The notes under the pieces were generated by a model. That model made no database searches and was not told the origin of the DNA. It worked only from the letters and a program-made list of their open reading frames with translations. DNA of 12,253 bases from JAEXNA01 sp050486105 (GTDB taxonomy: Bacteria > Vulcanimicrobiota > Xenobia > Xenobiales > JADMJV01), in NCBI GenBank assembly GCA_050486105.1, contig JBJHCR010000197.1, forward strand, positions 1 through 12,253, read 5' to 3'. Shown piece after piece: positions 4,788 through 12,253 of the stretch. The first letter of the stretch is position 1. Each line of letters starts with the position of its first letter. The translations under genes were made by a program, and so were the position numbers.

Positions 4788-6146
4788 TCACCGCTCATCC
4801 AACAAAGTTCGCGCTCTTTTCAACTGCTCAGCCACGCTTGTTGGACCGGCGGCGCCGGGGTGGGAGCGGGAGGACAGGGCGTTTTCCACCGATAGGTTTT
4901 TTCGGCAGCCCTCTAGCAGCTTGGCCTCCTCTTCGCTGACTGGAGGGGGATCGGCCATGCTCCGGCCTGAGAGGTCGTGGGCCTCATGAAAGCTCAGTCC
5001 GGCTCGAACCAGGTGATCGGCCAGGTCGGTGATCAAGAGCCCGGGGTCGGAGGCCGCATGGGCCATGCTCTCCCGATTGAACTCCAGGCTACCCCAGGTT
5101 CCGTTCATCACATCCAGGGCTTGCTCGAGCTCTTCGAAGCTCGAAAAAACCGGCGGTTTATCGTGCTGCAGATCTCGGTTGTAGGCCAAAGGGAGGGCTT
5201 TCAGGTTGGTCAGAAGGTCTATGAGGTTGCCGACAAAGAATCCGGTTCTGCCCCGCACCAACTCCGCCGGGTCGGGGTTCTTCTTCTGCGGCATGAGCGA
5301 AGAGCCGGTGGACCAGGCATCATCGAAACGGACAAAGGAGAACTCCGAAGAACTCCACAAGACCAACTCTTCGGCCATGCGTGACAGGTGCACGGCGCAG
5401 GTGGCGCACGCGAAGAGAAACTCCAGGGCAAAGTCCCGGTCGGAAACCGCGTCCAGGCTGTTCTCAAAGGTGCGGGAAAACCCTAACTCTTGGGCCGTCT
5501 TTTCCGGCTTGATGGGCCAACTGCTGCCAGCCAGAGCTGCCGCTCCCAAGATGCAAACATCAGCCTGCTGGCAGGTCTGCTCGAAGCGGACTAAGTCGCG
5601 TTGTAGGGGCCAAAAGTGGGCCAGCAGATGGTGAGACAGCAGCACCGGTTGGGCCCGCTGTAGGTGGGTGTAGCCTGGAAGGTAGGTGCCGGCTTCTGCC
5701 TCCTCCTCGGCCCGATGCAGCAGGGTGGCCTGCAGGCGCTTGATGGCCTTTTGCAACTCTTTACAGCCCCACTTGGTGAACCGTCTGAAGTCGGTCACCA
5801 CCAGGTCGTTCCGACTGAGACCCAGGCGAATCGACGAGGCCAGGGGTCCCACTTTGGCTTTGAGTTCTCGCTCCACCCAGGAGTGGATATCCTCGTCCGG
5901 ACCTTCGATAGGATGGTAGCGATCCTCGCCAGGCTCGGGCAGCTGGTCCCTGAGGTCGTTCAAGGCACCGAGCAGGGTCTGGCAGCTCTGGGAGTCCAAG
6001 ACCCCCTGCTCTTCCAGCATGGCGATATGAGCCAGGCAGGCCTCGATATCGTGAATCACCAGCCTGCGGTCGGATTCTAAGCTGCGCCCGTATCTTTCGA
6101 ACACCGGATCCGTGGCCTTTTCAAAGCGTCCACCCCAAAGTTTCAT
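4788..6146 (-). CDS. argH: Argininosuccinate lyase
   Basis: Cytosolic lyase that splits argininosuccinate into arginine and fumarate, the final step of arginine synthesis; the family works as a homotetramer with active sites made from three chains. The 452-residue length is normal. Motifs in order: MKLWGGRFEK at the N-terminus, SRNDLVVTDFR (about 111-121), PGYTHLQRAQP (H161, catalytic pair), the signature GSSLMPQKKNPD (281-292, flexible serine loop), and DLADHLVRAGLSFHEAHDL near the C-terminus. I chose the ATG at 6146 because GAGGTGA lies five nt upstream and the protein begins at the conserved KLWGGRF; the frame is open 18 codons further upstream. One oddity: the usual KLHTxxSRND segment reads SSIRLGLSRND, so its conserved histidine is an arginine. 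No other arg gene is in view. Confidence 0.95.
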   Translation of the reverse strand: MKLWGGRFEKATDPVFERYGRSLESDRRLVIHDIEACLAHIAMLEEQGVLDSQSCQTLLGALNDLRDQLPEPGEDRYHPIEGPDEDIHSWVERELKAKVGPLASSIRLGLSRNDLVVTDFRRFTKWGCKELQKAIKRLQATLLHRAEEEAEAGTYLPGYTHLQRAQPVLLSHHLLAHFWPLQRDLVRFEQTCQQADVCILGAAALAGSSWPIKPEKTAQELGFSRTFENSLDAVSDRDFALEFLFACATCAVHLSRMAEELVLWSSSEFSFVRFDDAWSTGSSLMPQKKNPDPAELVRGRTGFFVGNLIDLLTNLKALPLAYNRDLQHDKPPVFSSFEELEQALDVMNGTWGSLEFNRESMAHAASDPGLLITDLADHLVRAGLSFHEAHDLSGRSMADPPPVSEEEAKLLEGCRKNLSVENALSSRSHPGAAGPTSVAEQLKRARTLLDER

Positions 6147-6335
6147 CAAGCTCACCTCAACGAGTTTAAGATTTTTGGGCCAATACGACTCCTCTCCCAC
6201 CCTGGCCTCTTTCCTTGGTTCTAGGCTTGGTAGGCTCGGAGCAGGGTGACTATTCTAAGGTACGATAGTTTGTGATGAAGGTTTCAATGGGTGTCTTTTG
6301 GAACAACTCAAACTAGCAAAAGGAGTAGACCAGAT

Positions 6336-6704
6336 ATGAAAACAGTTCTCCTCATAGACGATGAGGACGATATCCGCGAGGTGGCGCAAATGAGCCTCGA
6401 GATGACTGTCGGGTGGAACATTGAGTCTGCCAATTGCGGCGCTGCTGGTATAGAGAAGGCTTTGGCCGTAGGCCCGGATGCCATTCTTCTGGACGTCATG
6501 ATGCCGGACATGGACGGACCCACCACCTTCTTGAAGATGCGCGAGCACGAGGCGCTCGCTCGAACTCCAGTGATCCTGTTGACGGCCAAGGTGCAGGCAG
6601 CCGACAAAGAACGCTTCCAGGAAATAGGGGTCACCGGTGTCATCGCCAAGCCCTTCGACCCCATGTCGCTAGCAGACCAGGTCATAGAGCTTCTGAATTG
6701 GTAG
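6336..6704 (+). CDS. Stand-alone CheY-like response regulator receiver
   Basis: A single receiver domain of 122 residues with no output domain. Phosphorylation-site residues are all present: acidic pair D8/D9 in LLIDDEDD, phospho-acceptor D53 in ILLDVMMPDMDG, T83 in VILLTAK and K105 in IAKPFDP. It would receive phosphate from a histidine kinase encoded elsewhere and act by protein contact, as CheY and other single-domain regulators do. The ATG at 6336 is preceded by AAAAGGAG ten nt upstream; a GTG at 6291 would add 15 residues that are not part of the fold. It diverges from argH (189 bp between starts) and its last 23 nt overlap the end of the opposing GT-C-like gene. No kinase or chemotaxis gene is nearby. 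Confidence 0.93.
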   Translation: MKTVLLIDDEDDIREVAQMSLEMTVGWNIESANCGAAGIEKALAVGPDAILLDVMMPDMDGPTTFLKMREHEALARTPVILLTAKVQAADKERFQEIGVTGVIAKPFDPMSLADQVIELLNW

Positions 6705-8706
6705 ATTCTCGTTGAAGGTCGTAGACGGCGATCCTTCCACTGAGGAAATCGGGACTTCGATCCTCCAGATGATACTCGGTGAGGAGCCAACGAGTTCCTA
6801 AATCTTTGAGCGCCTCGGCGTTGGCGGCGGCCAATGCTTGCTCCACGGGTTCGGTGTTCTTATAGAGGCGGGCCTCATCGCTCCCCTCCGGCGGAGCCTG
6901 CATGGGCAAAGGATAGAGACCGGTCCAGCCAACAATTGTACCCTTGGCATTAATCTGTAAGGGTTGCCAGGAGGCTGCGAACAAATCTTCGGGTTGGGAC
7001 TGCTTGCGAACATATTCGCAGGCAATTCGCCAGTCTCGGGTGAGGCCATAGTGGTACTCCAAGCTGCGGGGGGGATCCGGCAATAGACCGGTTCCCGGAG
7101 GAAGTCCAGGTCGCCCCACGGGCAATGGTTCCCCAGGGTTTGACATGGCCCAACGGCTGTCTTGAAGATCCCGAGTCCATCCAGCCAGGATTAGCGGCAG
7201 CGACAGCACCAACAGCAGACCGGCCAAGGGTTGAGTCTTCTTTCGTTGGACTAAGGCTTCAACAATCCGGCCAAAGGCTGCTCCGAAGACCAGGGAGCTA
7301 GCCACGGCAGTGGTGTAAAGCCAACGGGTGGCCTCGTCTTCGAAAAAGCCGAAATCCACAGTGGCCGGGACCAACACCGAGCAAGCTGCAATGCTGGCAA
7401 ACGTCAATTCCAGCCATCGCTTCTTGGCTAAGCACCCCAGCCACAATAGGGGCAGGAGCCAAGCAGGCCACCAAAGTGTGGCCATCAGTTGGCGGTCCCA
7501 GAATTTTCGATAGACCTGCTCGGGTTGCCAAGTTGCGCTGTAGGGGCGCCAACGTCCCTCGAAGGGCCGAGAGGGTCGTAGGTTGTCGGTGCGGATGGAG
7601 AACAGTTCTTTTTTGGGGAACTTCATGGAGACTTGCTGTCTGGTGGTACTTGGACGCTTGCTCTCTGGCTTGAGCCCCAACTCTCGCGCTGCCAGGTCCT
7701 GGAAAGGCCCACCTGCGGTGAGCACTACCACCGCCGAAGCCAGAAAAGCGAAAATCAAGGGCTTGCGCCACTCGGAAACCAACAGCAATACGGGAACGAG
7801 ACCAAGGGCGATCAGGCCATAGTGGATTTCATAAACCACCCCTTCTAGACCGATGATCGCTCCGGTGAGGAGCAAAGCGGAAACAGTTTGAACTCCCAGG
7901 CCGGCAGGGAGAATCTCGGAATCCGAAGCCTCAGGTCTTGCTCCAGAGTCGCCTGGAATTGAGGACAGAGTCACAAAAAGAAGGCTTGGACCGAGAATTA
8001 GGAAGAGCATGGCGATAGGGTTGTTGTTAGCCAGGGTATCGGCCATGCCCGTTTGGGCTCCAAAGTTGGCGGCGAACAGTCCACAAACCAGGGCTAAAGC
8101 AGCGGCCCCAATGCCGAGCAGTCGCCGCCATATACCGTACAGCCCGCCCACCAGCAACATTTGGAATCCTGTTGTCAGGATCCATTCCATGTGAAGGAAG
8201 GGAACGGTGGTGTATCGCGCTCCAAGGGCGATGGCCAGGTCACGGGCGAAATGCCCGTTCATCGGCTCCCCCAAGAAAGGGTTGAGGGGGGGGAATTGAC
8301 CGCGCTGGAATAACCCCATATTGGCGGCGTGGATGAAGAAGTCTTCGTCTACCACCATTCCGGTGGCCTGTGCGAACAGGGAGCGCAGAACGACCAGAAA
8401 AGCGATGAGGGCCAGGCCTGCCTTTTCGGCTGGGTTCAAGCGCTCTGAAGGTTTCTCCGGCGGACTCGGCACGAACTTCAGAATACTGAGCCCCCCAAGC
8501 AGTAGGCCGAAATCCAACAGGAGGTTTCCCAAAGGAAGCAGGTAGCAGGCAGCAAGAATCATTAGGGCCAGGCTGAGGAACAGCCCAACGGACACGGCTT
8601 CCAGTCGGGTCTTCGGACGGAAAAGGACCATCCCAAGTCGTTGACCGGCCATGCTCAAGACCACCAGGATCAAGAGCCCCCAAAGCAAAGAAAGGTCCAG
8701 CGTCAC
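6682..8706 (-). CDS. Polytopic membrane protein, probable GT-C glycosyltransferase
   Basis: A 674-residue protein with roughly a dozen hydrophobic helices over residues 1-510 and a soluble C-terminal domain (about 520-674). The long loop after the fourth hydrophobic segment holds D120, E121, D122 and H126 (VVDEDFFIHAANMG), followed by QFPPLNPFLGEPMNGHFARD. This matches the acidic first outer loop of GT-C enzymes and of the DUF2298-like family (PP-x-NP... pattern). Such enzymes use polyprenyl-phosphate sugars on the outer membrane face. The C-terminal part (WRIACEYVRK, LGTRWLLTEYHLE) resembles the soluble domain of that group. The start is a GTG at 8706 with little ribosome site. It follows the GT2 gene by 54 nt, so a two-gene operon is likely. 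Substrate unknown; a non-catalytic role is possible. Confidence 0.75.
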   Translation of the reverse strand: MTLDLSLLWGLLILVVLSMAGQRLGMVLFRPKTRLEAVSVGLFLSLALMILAACYLLPLGNLLLDFGLLLGGLSILKFVPSPPEKPSERLNPAEKAGLALIAFLVVLRSLFAQATGMVVDEDFFIHAANMGLFQRGQFPPLNPFLGEPMNGHFARDLAIALGARYTTVPFLHMEWILTTGFQMLLVGGLYGIWRRLLGIGAAALALVCGLFAANFGAQTGMADTLANNNPIAMLFLILGPSLLFVTLSSIPGDSGARPEASDSEILPAGLGVQTVSALLLTGAIIGLEGVVYEIHYGLIALGLVPVLLLVSEWRKPLIFAFLASAVVVLTAGGPFQDLAARELGLKPESKRPSTTRQQVSMKFPKKELFSIRTDNLRPSRPFEGRWRPYSATWQPEQVYRKFWDRQLMATLWWPAWLLPLLWLGCLAKKRWLELTFASIAACSVLVPATVDFGFFEDEATRWLYTTAVASSLVFGAAFGRIVEALVQRKKTQPLAGLLLVLSLPLILAGWTRDLQDSRWAMSNPGEPLPVGRPGLPPGTGLLPDPPRSLEYHYGLTRDWRIACEYVRKQSQPEDLFAASWQPLQINAKGTIVGWTGLYPLPMQAPPEGSDEARLYKNTEPVEQALAAANAEALKDLGTRWLLTEYHLEDRSPDFLSGRIAVYDLQRESTNSEAL

Positions 8707-8760
8707 AGGACGTTAGACCATTCTTTGGTAGGGGAGATCGGGCCCGGTTTCAAGGCCTGT

Positions 8761-9570
8761 TTAGCCCGCGACGCGTTCGGCTTCCTGTTGGTTTGAACCG
8801 GCATCGGCGGTGGCGTTGGCCTTATCGATGGCGCCCGGGCCTCGCACGGCCACGGGCCTCCGAACGGCGATAGGCTCCTTCAAGATCACCCATTTGAACC
8901 AGAATCGAATCACGTCCCTGAAGGTTCTCAGGACATGTTTGAGCCCACCACCTTTGGCGGTTCCTTTGGTGCGGGGATGGAATTTGACTTCCACTTCTCC
9001 GATGGAATACCCAAGATAGTGGGCCTTAATCAGGAGTTCGGGGGAGACAAAGGAACTCCGACCCTCGATCTTGATCTGCTCGAAAAGCGAGCGGCGGTGA
9101 AACTGCACCGTCTGATAAGCTCTGAGCTTCAAAGGGAAAAGAGTTCTAATGAGAGTCAAATTTCCTAAGGTCAGCAATTTCTGATAGAGATTGTTGGCCG
9201 AGAGGTCGGACCGACACCCACTGATAGAGTCGTAGGTCTCCAAGTGAGGAACGATCCACTTGAGGTCTTCGGTGTTAAAAAAGGCATCTACGGTGTTGTT
9301 GAAGACCACGTCTTTGGTGGCGTGCTGGAAGCCGACTTCCACGTTGGCACCATTGCCAAGATTGCGCCCAAGACTCACGACTTGGATTTGGGGATAGTGC
9401 TCACTCCAGGCTTGAGCGTACTCCAAGGTTCGGTCAGTGGAACCATCATCTACAAAGATGATCTCCCAATCGTCGGTCACCGCCTGCATGTCTCGAACAG
9501 ACTTTTCCAGAAATTCGTCTACCAAGACTTCTTCATTTAAGGCCGGAACGACCATTGAGAGTGAAACCAT
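8761..9570 (-). CDS. GT2-family glycosyltransferase, polyprenyl-phosphate sugar synthase-like
   Basis: A 269-residue GT-A fold enzyme like dolichyl/polyprenyl-phosphate mannose or glucose synthases. It starts with MVVPALNEE (nucleotide-binding strand), then IIFVDDGSTDRT (D41, D42). The third motif, normally DADLQ, reads NNTVDAFFNTEDL: aligned on the downstream E/D-D-L, the first aspartate is T93 and the second is D95. The acceptor region ends with an amphipathic segment (FRDVIRFWFKWVILKEP) and a charged tail; no clear transmembrane helix follows. The ATG at 9570 has a strong AGGAGG. It is first in a likely operon with the GT-C-like gene and would make the lipid-linked sugar used by it. Sugar identity cannot be read from the sequence. 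Confidence 0.88.
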   Translation of the reverse strand: MVSLSMVVPALNEEVLVDEFLEKSVRDMQAVTDDWEIIFVDDGSTDRTLEYAQAWSEHYPQIQVVSLGRNLGNGANVEVGFQHATKDVVFNNTVDAFFNTEDLKWIVPHLETYDSISGCRSDLSANNLYQKLLTLGNLTLIRTLFPLKLRAYQTVQFHRRSLFEQIKIEGRSSFVSPELLIKAHYLGYSIGEVEVKFHPRTKGTAKGGGLKHVLRTFRDVIRFWFKWVILKEPIAVRRPVAVRGPGAIDKANATADAGSNQQEAERVAG

Positions 9571-9625
9571 ATATCCTCCTCTTGAGACCGGAGGATTTTT
9601 CCCGACCGGCCTGACAAGTTATCGC

Positions 9626-9653
9626 ATTCTACACAAATCGTGCTAACTTGCAA
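9626..9653 (-). promoter_or_regulatory. Promoter of the GT2 / GT-C operon
   Basis: On the minus strand -35 TTGCAA (9653-9648), a 16-nt spacer, and -10 TAGAAT (9631-9626, five of six). Transcription would begin near 9619, about 50 nt before the GT2 start. A short imperfect inverted repeat, GTTTC / GAAAC, lies just upstream at about 9667-9686 and might be an activator or operator site, though it is weak. I found no matching promoter for the divergent + strand gene. Confidence 0.6.
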
Positions 9654-9789
9654 ACCCTTTACCTAGTTTCAAGTTTTTCGAAACCGATTCTCACCTCCTG
9701 GTTAACTAGAGCAAAATCAGACCGTAGGAAACTCGCCCTGGCCAGGGATCCCAAGTTCACCCCCGAACTTTACGGTTATGGAGCAACAG

Positions 9790-10140
9790 ATGGAAAAGCA
9801 GGGGGCGAAGGGGCTCTCCTACGCCATGCTCATCGGACTGTCGCTTTTTATCTATCCTGGGGTTGGACACTTCACCCTGAGAAAATTTCGAACCGGTGCA
9901 GTGATCGCCATAGCCTTCACCTTAGCATCCGTGGCCATGCTCTACGATGGATGGCTGATGATCGCTCCTTATATTGCGTCCTTCACCGGGCTGAAGTTTC
10001 TGGCCGCAGGTGAACCTGCTCCCTGGCGCTTCTTCTTCTGGGTATGTCTTTCTTTCGGAGCCTGGATGGGATCGGCCGTCCACTGCTGTCTGCTGGCTCG
10101 AGGGAACAACAGAGCAGAAGAAAAAAGCTCAGAGAGCTAA
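9790..10140 (+). CDS. Small three-helix membrane protein of unknown function
   Basis: A 116-residue hydrophobic protein with membrane segments at about 11-29, 36-55 and 80-104, and a charged C-terminal tail (NNRAEEKSSES). The stretch YPGVGHFTLRKFRTG recalls the PG-x-GH...G signature of TM2-like and related small membrane families, in which a transporter or secretion role is unproven. I chose the second ATG (9790) because GGAG stands six nt before it; the first ATG at 9778 has no ribosome site. It diverges from the GT2 operon and converges on the aldehyde dehydrogenase; its last codons lie inside the terminator hairpin of that gene. Function unknown. Confidence 0.75.
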   Translation: MEKQGAKGLSYAMLIGLSLFIYPGVGHFTLRKFRTGAVIAIAFTLASVAMLYDGWLMIAPYIASFTGLKFLAAGEPAPWRFFFWVCLSFGAWMGSAVHCCLLARGNNRAEEKSSES

Positions 10141-10173
10141 GGATCTGGCCAGATCCTAAACACCCTCTGAGCT
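10119..10173 (-). terminator. Nested-hairpin terminator of the aldehyde dehydrogenase gene
   Basis: Outer arms AGCTCAGAG (10126-10134) and CTCTGAGCT (10165-10173) pair perfectly over nine bases. Inside them lies a perfect 18-bp palindrome AGGATCTGG / CCAGATCCT (10140-10157). On the minus strand the outer stem is followed at once by six U (from A 10121-10126; the last of these is also the final stem base) and then CUU, a good rho-independent terminator. The + strand lacks a T run after the stem, so it is mainly one-directional. It overlaps the stop codon of the opposing membrane-protein gene. Confidence 0.8.
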
Positions 10174-10192
10174 CATGCCCTCGAGAAACGAA

Positions 10193-11710
10193 CTAGTAGA
10201 TGTTCGATTCTCTCTTGCTGCCCGTGTAGTCGATGTAGACGGTTTTCAGTTCCGTGAAGAACTCTACCGCTTCGCTTCCCATTTCTCGGGCTCCCACACC
10301 GGTAGCTTTCACTCCGCCAAAGGGCAACTGGGCTTCGCCTCCCATAGTTGGGGAGTTGACGTGGGTGATTCCGGTCTCGATCAGGTCCAGAAAACGAAAA
10401 ACCAGATCGGTGTTCTTGGTGTAAATCGAGGACGACAAGCCATACTGCACTCCGTTGGCGGCAGCGATGGCTTCTTCAAAAGTTTTCACCCTGATCACGG
10501 CCATCACTGGACCGAAGAGTTCTTCTTGGGCCAGAAAACTGTCGGGCTGCACATGGTCGAACACTGTTGGTGGAATGAAGTAGCCTCGGTCGAGTGGACT
10601 GTTCAGGGCTCTTTCGCCTCCGCACAGCAACTTTCCGCAACTTTTGTCGGCTTTGGCCTTTTCTAAACCTTCCAAGACGCTTTGCATCTGATCGGCATCA
10701 ACGATGGGCCCCATTTCTGTGGAAGGATCCATGCCGTCTCCCATCTTAAGGGCTCGAGCTTTAGCTACCAGTTTCTCGACGAACTCGTCGGCGATACTCT
10801 CCATAACGATGGCTCGCGAGGTTGCGGTGCAACGCTGCCCGGTGCTGCCAAAACCCCCTTGTGCCGTCGCTTCCACAGCTAAGTCGAGGTCGGCGTCTTC
10901 CAAGACCACAATGGGATTCTTTCCTCCCATTTCACACTGCACCTTGACTCCTCGTTTGGCCCCGTCGCAGTAGAGTCTCTGTCCCACGGAGTTGCTTCCG
11001 GTGAAGGAAAGCGCCTGAACCCTGGGGTGCCCGACGATGGTGTCACCCACGGTGCTTCCTCGTCCGATAGTCATCTGCAGAACCCCCGGGGGAAGGCCGG
11101 CATCATGCAGCATTTCCATGATCAGGCAGGCCGTTTTAGGAGTGTTTGAGGCCGGCTTGAACACTCCGGTATTTCCAGCGATCAGGGCGGGGGTGAGTTT
11201 CCATACCGGTATGGCCACGGGAAAATTCCAGGGGGTGATCAGGCCTACGACGCCAAGGGGCTGGCGTACGGTGTAGGCCAGGGTGTTCGGGAGTTCCGAG
11301 GGGATGGTTCGACCACCGAAGCGACGACCTTCGCCCACCATGAACTCCACGATATTCAGAGTTTTCTGAACTTCACCCAAAGCTTCTGGCAAACGCTTTC
11401 CTTCTTCTAAGGTCAACGCCCGAGCCAATTCTTCTTTTCTCTGTTCCATGATCTGATGAAAGCGAGCGAAAATCTTGGCTCTCACAGGGGCGGGAGTAGA
11501 GCGCCAAGCCGGAAAGGCTCGATGGGCACTTTCGATTGCATGCTCGGTCTGCTCTCGGGTGAGAAGATAGGTGGTGCCCACCTTCTCGCCATTGGCTGGA
11601 TTGATGTTGTCCATGGTCTGGGCTCCATCGATGGAAACGAAACTGCCATCGATGAACGACATGAACTCGTTGTCAACTCGAGTCTTGGATTTGGTGGGTG
11701 TGTCTAACAT
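10193..11710 (-). CDS. NAD(P)-dependent aldehyde dehydrogenase
   Basis: A complete 505-residue soluble aldehyde dehydrogenase that oxidises an aldehyde to the acid. Conserved residues: N162 in ITPWNFPVAIP, K185 in VFKPASNTP, the FTGSNSVGQ nucleotide loop (about 237-245), general base E260 in CEMGGKNP, nucleophile C294 in STGQRCTATSR, and EELFGPV near residue 400. The C-terminus (QLPFGGVKATGVG, then FTELKTVYIDYTG) resembles enzymes annotated as alpha-ketoglutarate semialdehyde (2,5-dioxovalerate) dehydrogenases, but substrate cannot be settled by motifs. The ATG at 11710 has GCGAGG about eight nt upstream. It is a single-gene unit: a terminator lies upstream (11808-11835) and another at its end. 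No sugar-acid or lysine catabolic genes are adjacent. Confidence 0.95.
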   Translation of the reverse strand: MLDTPTKSKTRVDNEFMSFIDGSFVSIDGAQTMDNINPANGEKVGTTYLLTREQTEHAIESAHRAFPAWRSTPAPVRAKIFARFHQIMEQRKEELARALTLEEGKRLPEALGEVQKTLNIVEFMVGEGRRFGGRTIPSELPNTLAYTVRQPLGVVGLITPWNFPVAIPVWKLTPALIAGNTGVFKPASNTPKTACLIMEMLHDAGLPPGVLQMTIGRGSTVGDTIVGHPRVQALSFTGSNSVGQRLYCDGAKRGVKVQCEMGGKNPIVVLEDADLDLAVEATAQGGFGSTGQRCTATSRAIVMESIADEFVEKLVAKARALKMGDGMDPSTEMGPIVDADQMQSVLEGLEKAKADKSCGKLLCGGERALNSPLDRGYFIPPTVFDHVQPDSFLAQEELFGPVMAVIRVKTFEEAIAAANGVQYGLSSSIYTKNTDLVFRFLDLIETGITHVNSPTMGGEAQLPFGGVKATGVGAREMGSEAVEFFTELKTVYIDYTGSKRESNIY

Positions 11711-11802
11711 TGAGCTTGCCTCGCAGAGATTGAAGTTGGGCCTCAGATGTTCTCGTCGGGCTACAAACTGTCCTTTTCTCCACGGTCGGTGTCCTGAGGG
11801 TC

Positions 11803-11835
11803 GACAAAATAAACAAAGCCCCGTTTCCGGGGCTT
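11803..11835 (-). terminator. Rho-independent terminator of the edge gene
   Basis: A perfect eight-base stem AAGCCCCG (11816-11823) / CGGGGCTT (11828-11835) with loop TTTC. Read on the minus strand it is followed by TGTTTATTTTG. It ends the transcript of the gene at 11878 and separates it from the aldehyde dehydrogenase gene. A weaker inverted repeat, ATCAGC / GCTGAT, sits at about 11837-11870 between stem and stop codon. Confidence 0.75.
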
Positions 11836-11877
11836 CATCAGCTTTCGCTTAAGTTCGCTTTGTTGCTGATTCAGGCC

Positions 11878-12253
11878 TTATTCGGTCACTCTAATCAGGA
11901 TATGTCGATTGGGCCGCTGTTTGCCATCGAGATAGGCGTAACCCTCAAAACGGTTTGAGCACTTTTTCTCAAGTTCGAACCAAGCTACTCCGTATTGATG
12001 CCAGTCGGAGTGAAATCCCCAGCGCTGTCCATCATAACGGTGTCCGAAAGTTCGAAAGTCCGATTGGGGGAAGGTGACCGGGGCGACTTCTAATGCGTGG
12101 ACCTGAAAGTCATTCCCTTGCTGTTCGAAACGAAATGTTGCCAGATAGATGGGCGTACCCTCATCGACCACATACTGCTTCCATATTCCGGCAGGGGTGT
12201 CGCTGCTGCAACTCACCGGGGTGGGAGTCTCCACCTTGAAAAAACGGTCTGTG
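11878..12253 (-). CDS. Unknown protein, 3' part (5' end beyond the window)
   Basis: An open frame ending at TAA 11880-11878. A GTG at 12234 would give 118 residues, but it has no ribosome site and the frame stays open to the window edge (TDRFFK before it), so the start probably lies outside. I do not recognise the family. The visible part begins with PTPVSCSSDTPAGIWKQYVV and continues with alternating strands rich in aromatic residues (YLATFRFEQQG, DGQRWGFHSDWHQYGVAWFEL, FEGYAYLDGK), which suggests a small beta-barrel or beta-sandwich. The G-x-W near the beginning is lipocalin-like, but this is only an impression. Two cysteines are present (one near the start, one in KKCSNRF). A signal peptide could lie upstream. 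It has its own terminator. Confidence 0.65.
   Translation of the reverse strand, partial: TDRFFKVETPTPVSCSSDTPAGIWKQYVVDEGTPIYLATFRFEQQGNDFQVHALEVAPVTFPQSDFRTFGHRYDGQRWGFHSDWHQYGVAWFELEKKCSNRFEGYAYLDGKQRPNRHILIRVTE

Noticed and set aside
4768..4791. Imperfect hairpin at the argH 3' end as a terminator
   Set aside because: The stem has a bulge and a wobble pair, overlaps the stop codon, and has no T run after it on the minus strand.
4977..5919. + strand ORFs of 77-142 codons within argH
   Set aside because: Antisense shadows of a strongly conserved enzyme gene, with no ribosome sites or recognisable domains.
7298..7771. 157-codon minus-strand frame inside the GT-C-like gene
   Set aside because: An out-of-frame shadow rich in Arg, Pro and His; the hydrophobic frame of the GT-C-like protein is clearly the coding one.
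9648..10013. 121-codon + strand ORF overlapping the small membrane protein gene
   Set aside because: It begins in the promoter region, lacks a Shine-Dalgarno site, and its sequence is not protein-like, whereas the overlapping frame has a clean three-helix pattern.
10175..10666. 163-codon + strand ORF opposite the aldehyde dehydrogenase 3' end
   Set aside because: Antisense to conserved aldehyde dehydrogenase codons and begins inside a terminator.

Overview
This is a bacterial chromosomal segment of moderate G+C. Genes are compact, most have Shine-Dalgarno sites, and GTG and TTG starts occur. It holds one biosynthetic gene (argH), a lipid-linked sugar glycosyltransferase pair and several toxin-antitoxin loci. 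The lineage cannot be named from the sequence. I found no rRNA, tRNA, CRISPR array or intact insertion sequence.

Left part (1 to about 4790) is an accessory region full of toxin-antitoxin genes and gene debris. In order it contains: a possible + strand terminator at the edge; a vapBC locus whose promoter predicts a leaderless antitoxin mRNA; a truncated, start-less copy of a PhnB-like VOC gene; a membrane-protein gene broken by a 14-bp tandem duplication just after its best start and by a second frame change further on; the C-terminal remnant of an acyl-CoA dehydrogenase; the intact PhnB-like gene; a decayed PIN-domain toxin fragment; an intact HepT/MntA (type VII) pair; and the last repeat of a PQQ-type beta-propeller protein. 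The remnants are too short or too broken for ordinary ORF calling and were found by reading all frames of the gaps.

Right part (about 4790 to 12253) is ordinary and tightly packed. argH (last step of arginine synthesis) runs leftward. A stand-alone CheY-like receiver protein diverges from it and overlaps, tail to tail, a large GT-C-like membrane protein. That protein follows a polyprenyl-phosphate sugar synthase-like GT2 gene in a probable two-gene operon with a recognisable sigma-70-type promoter. A small three-helix membrane protein diverges from the GT2 gene and converges on an aldehyde dehydrogenase gene, with a nested-hairpin terminator between them. The right edge holds the 3' part of an unknown gene with its own terminator.

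Functionally, the GT2 and GT-C proteins probably work together: one loads a sugar on a polyprenyl phosphate, the other transfers it outside the membrane. The two intact toxin-antitoxin systems and the PIN remnant mark the left part as a site of repeated gain and loss. I see no convincing new multi-gene system. The most useful observations are the broken membrane gene, the phnB paralogue pair, the leaderless vapB promoter and the hidden gene remnants.
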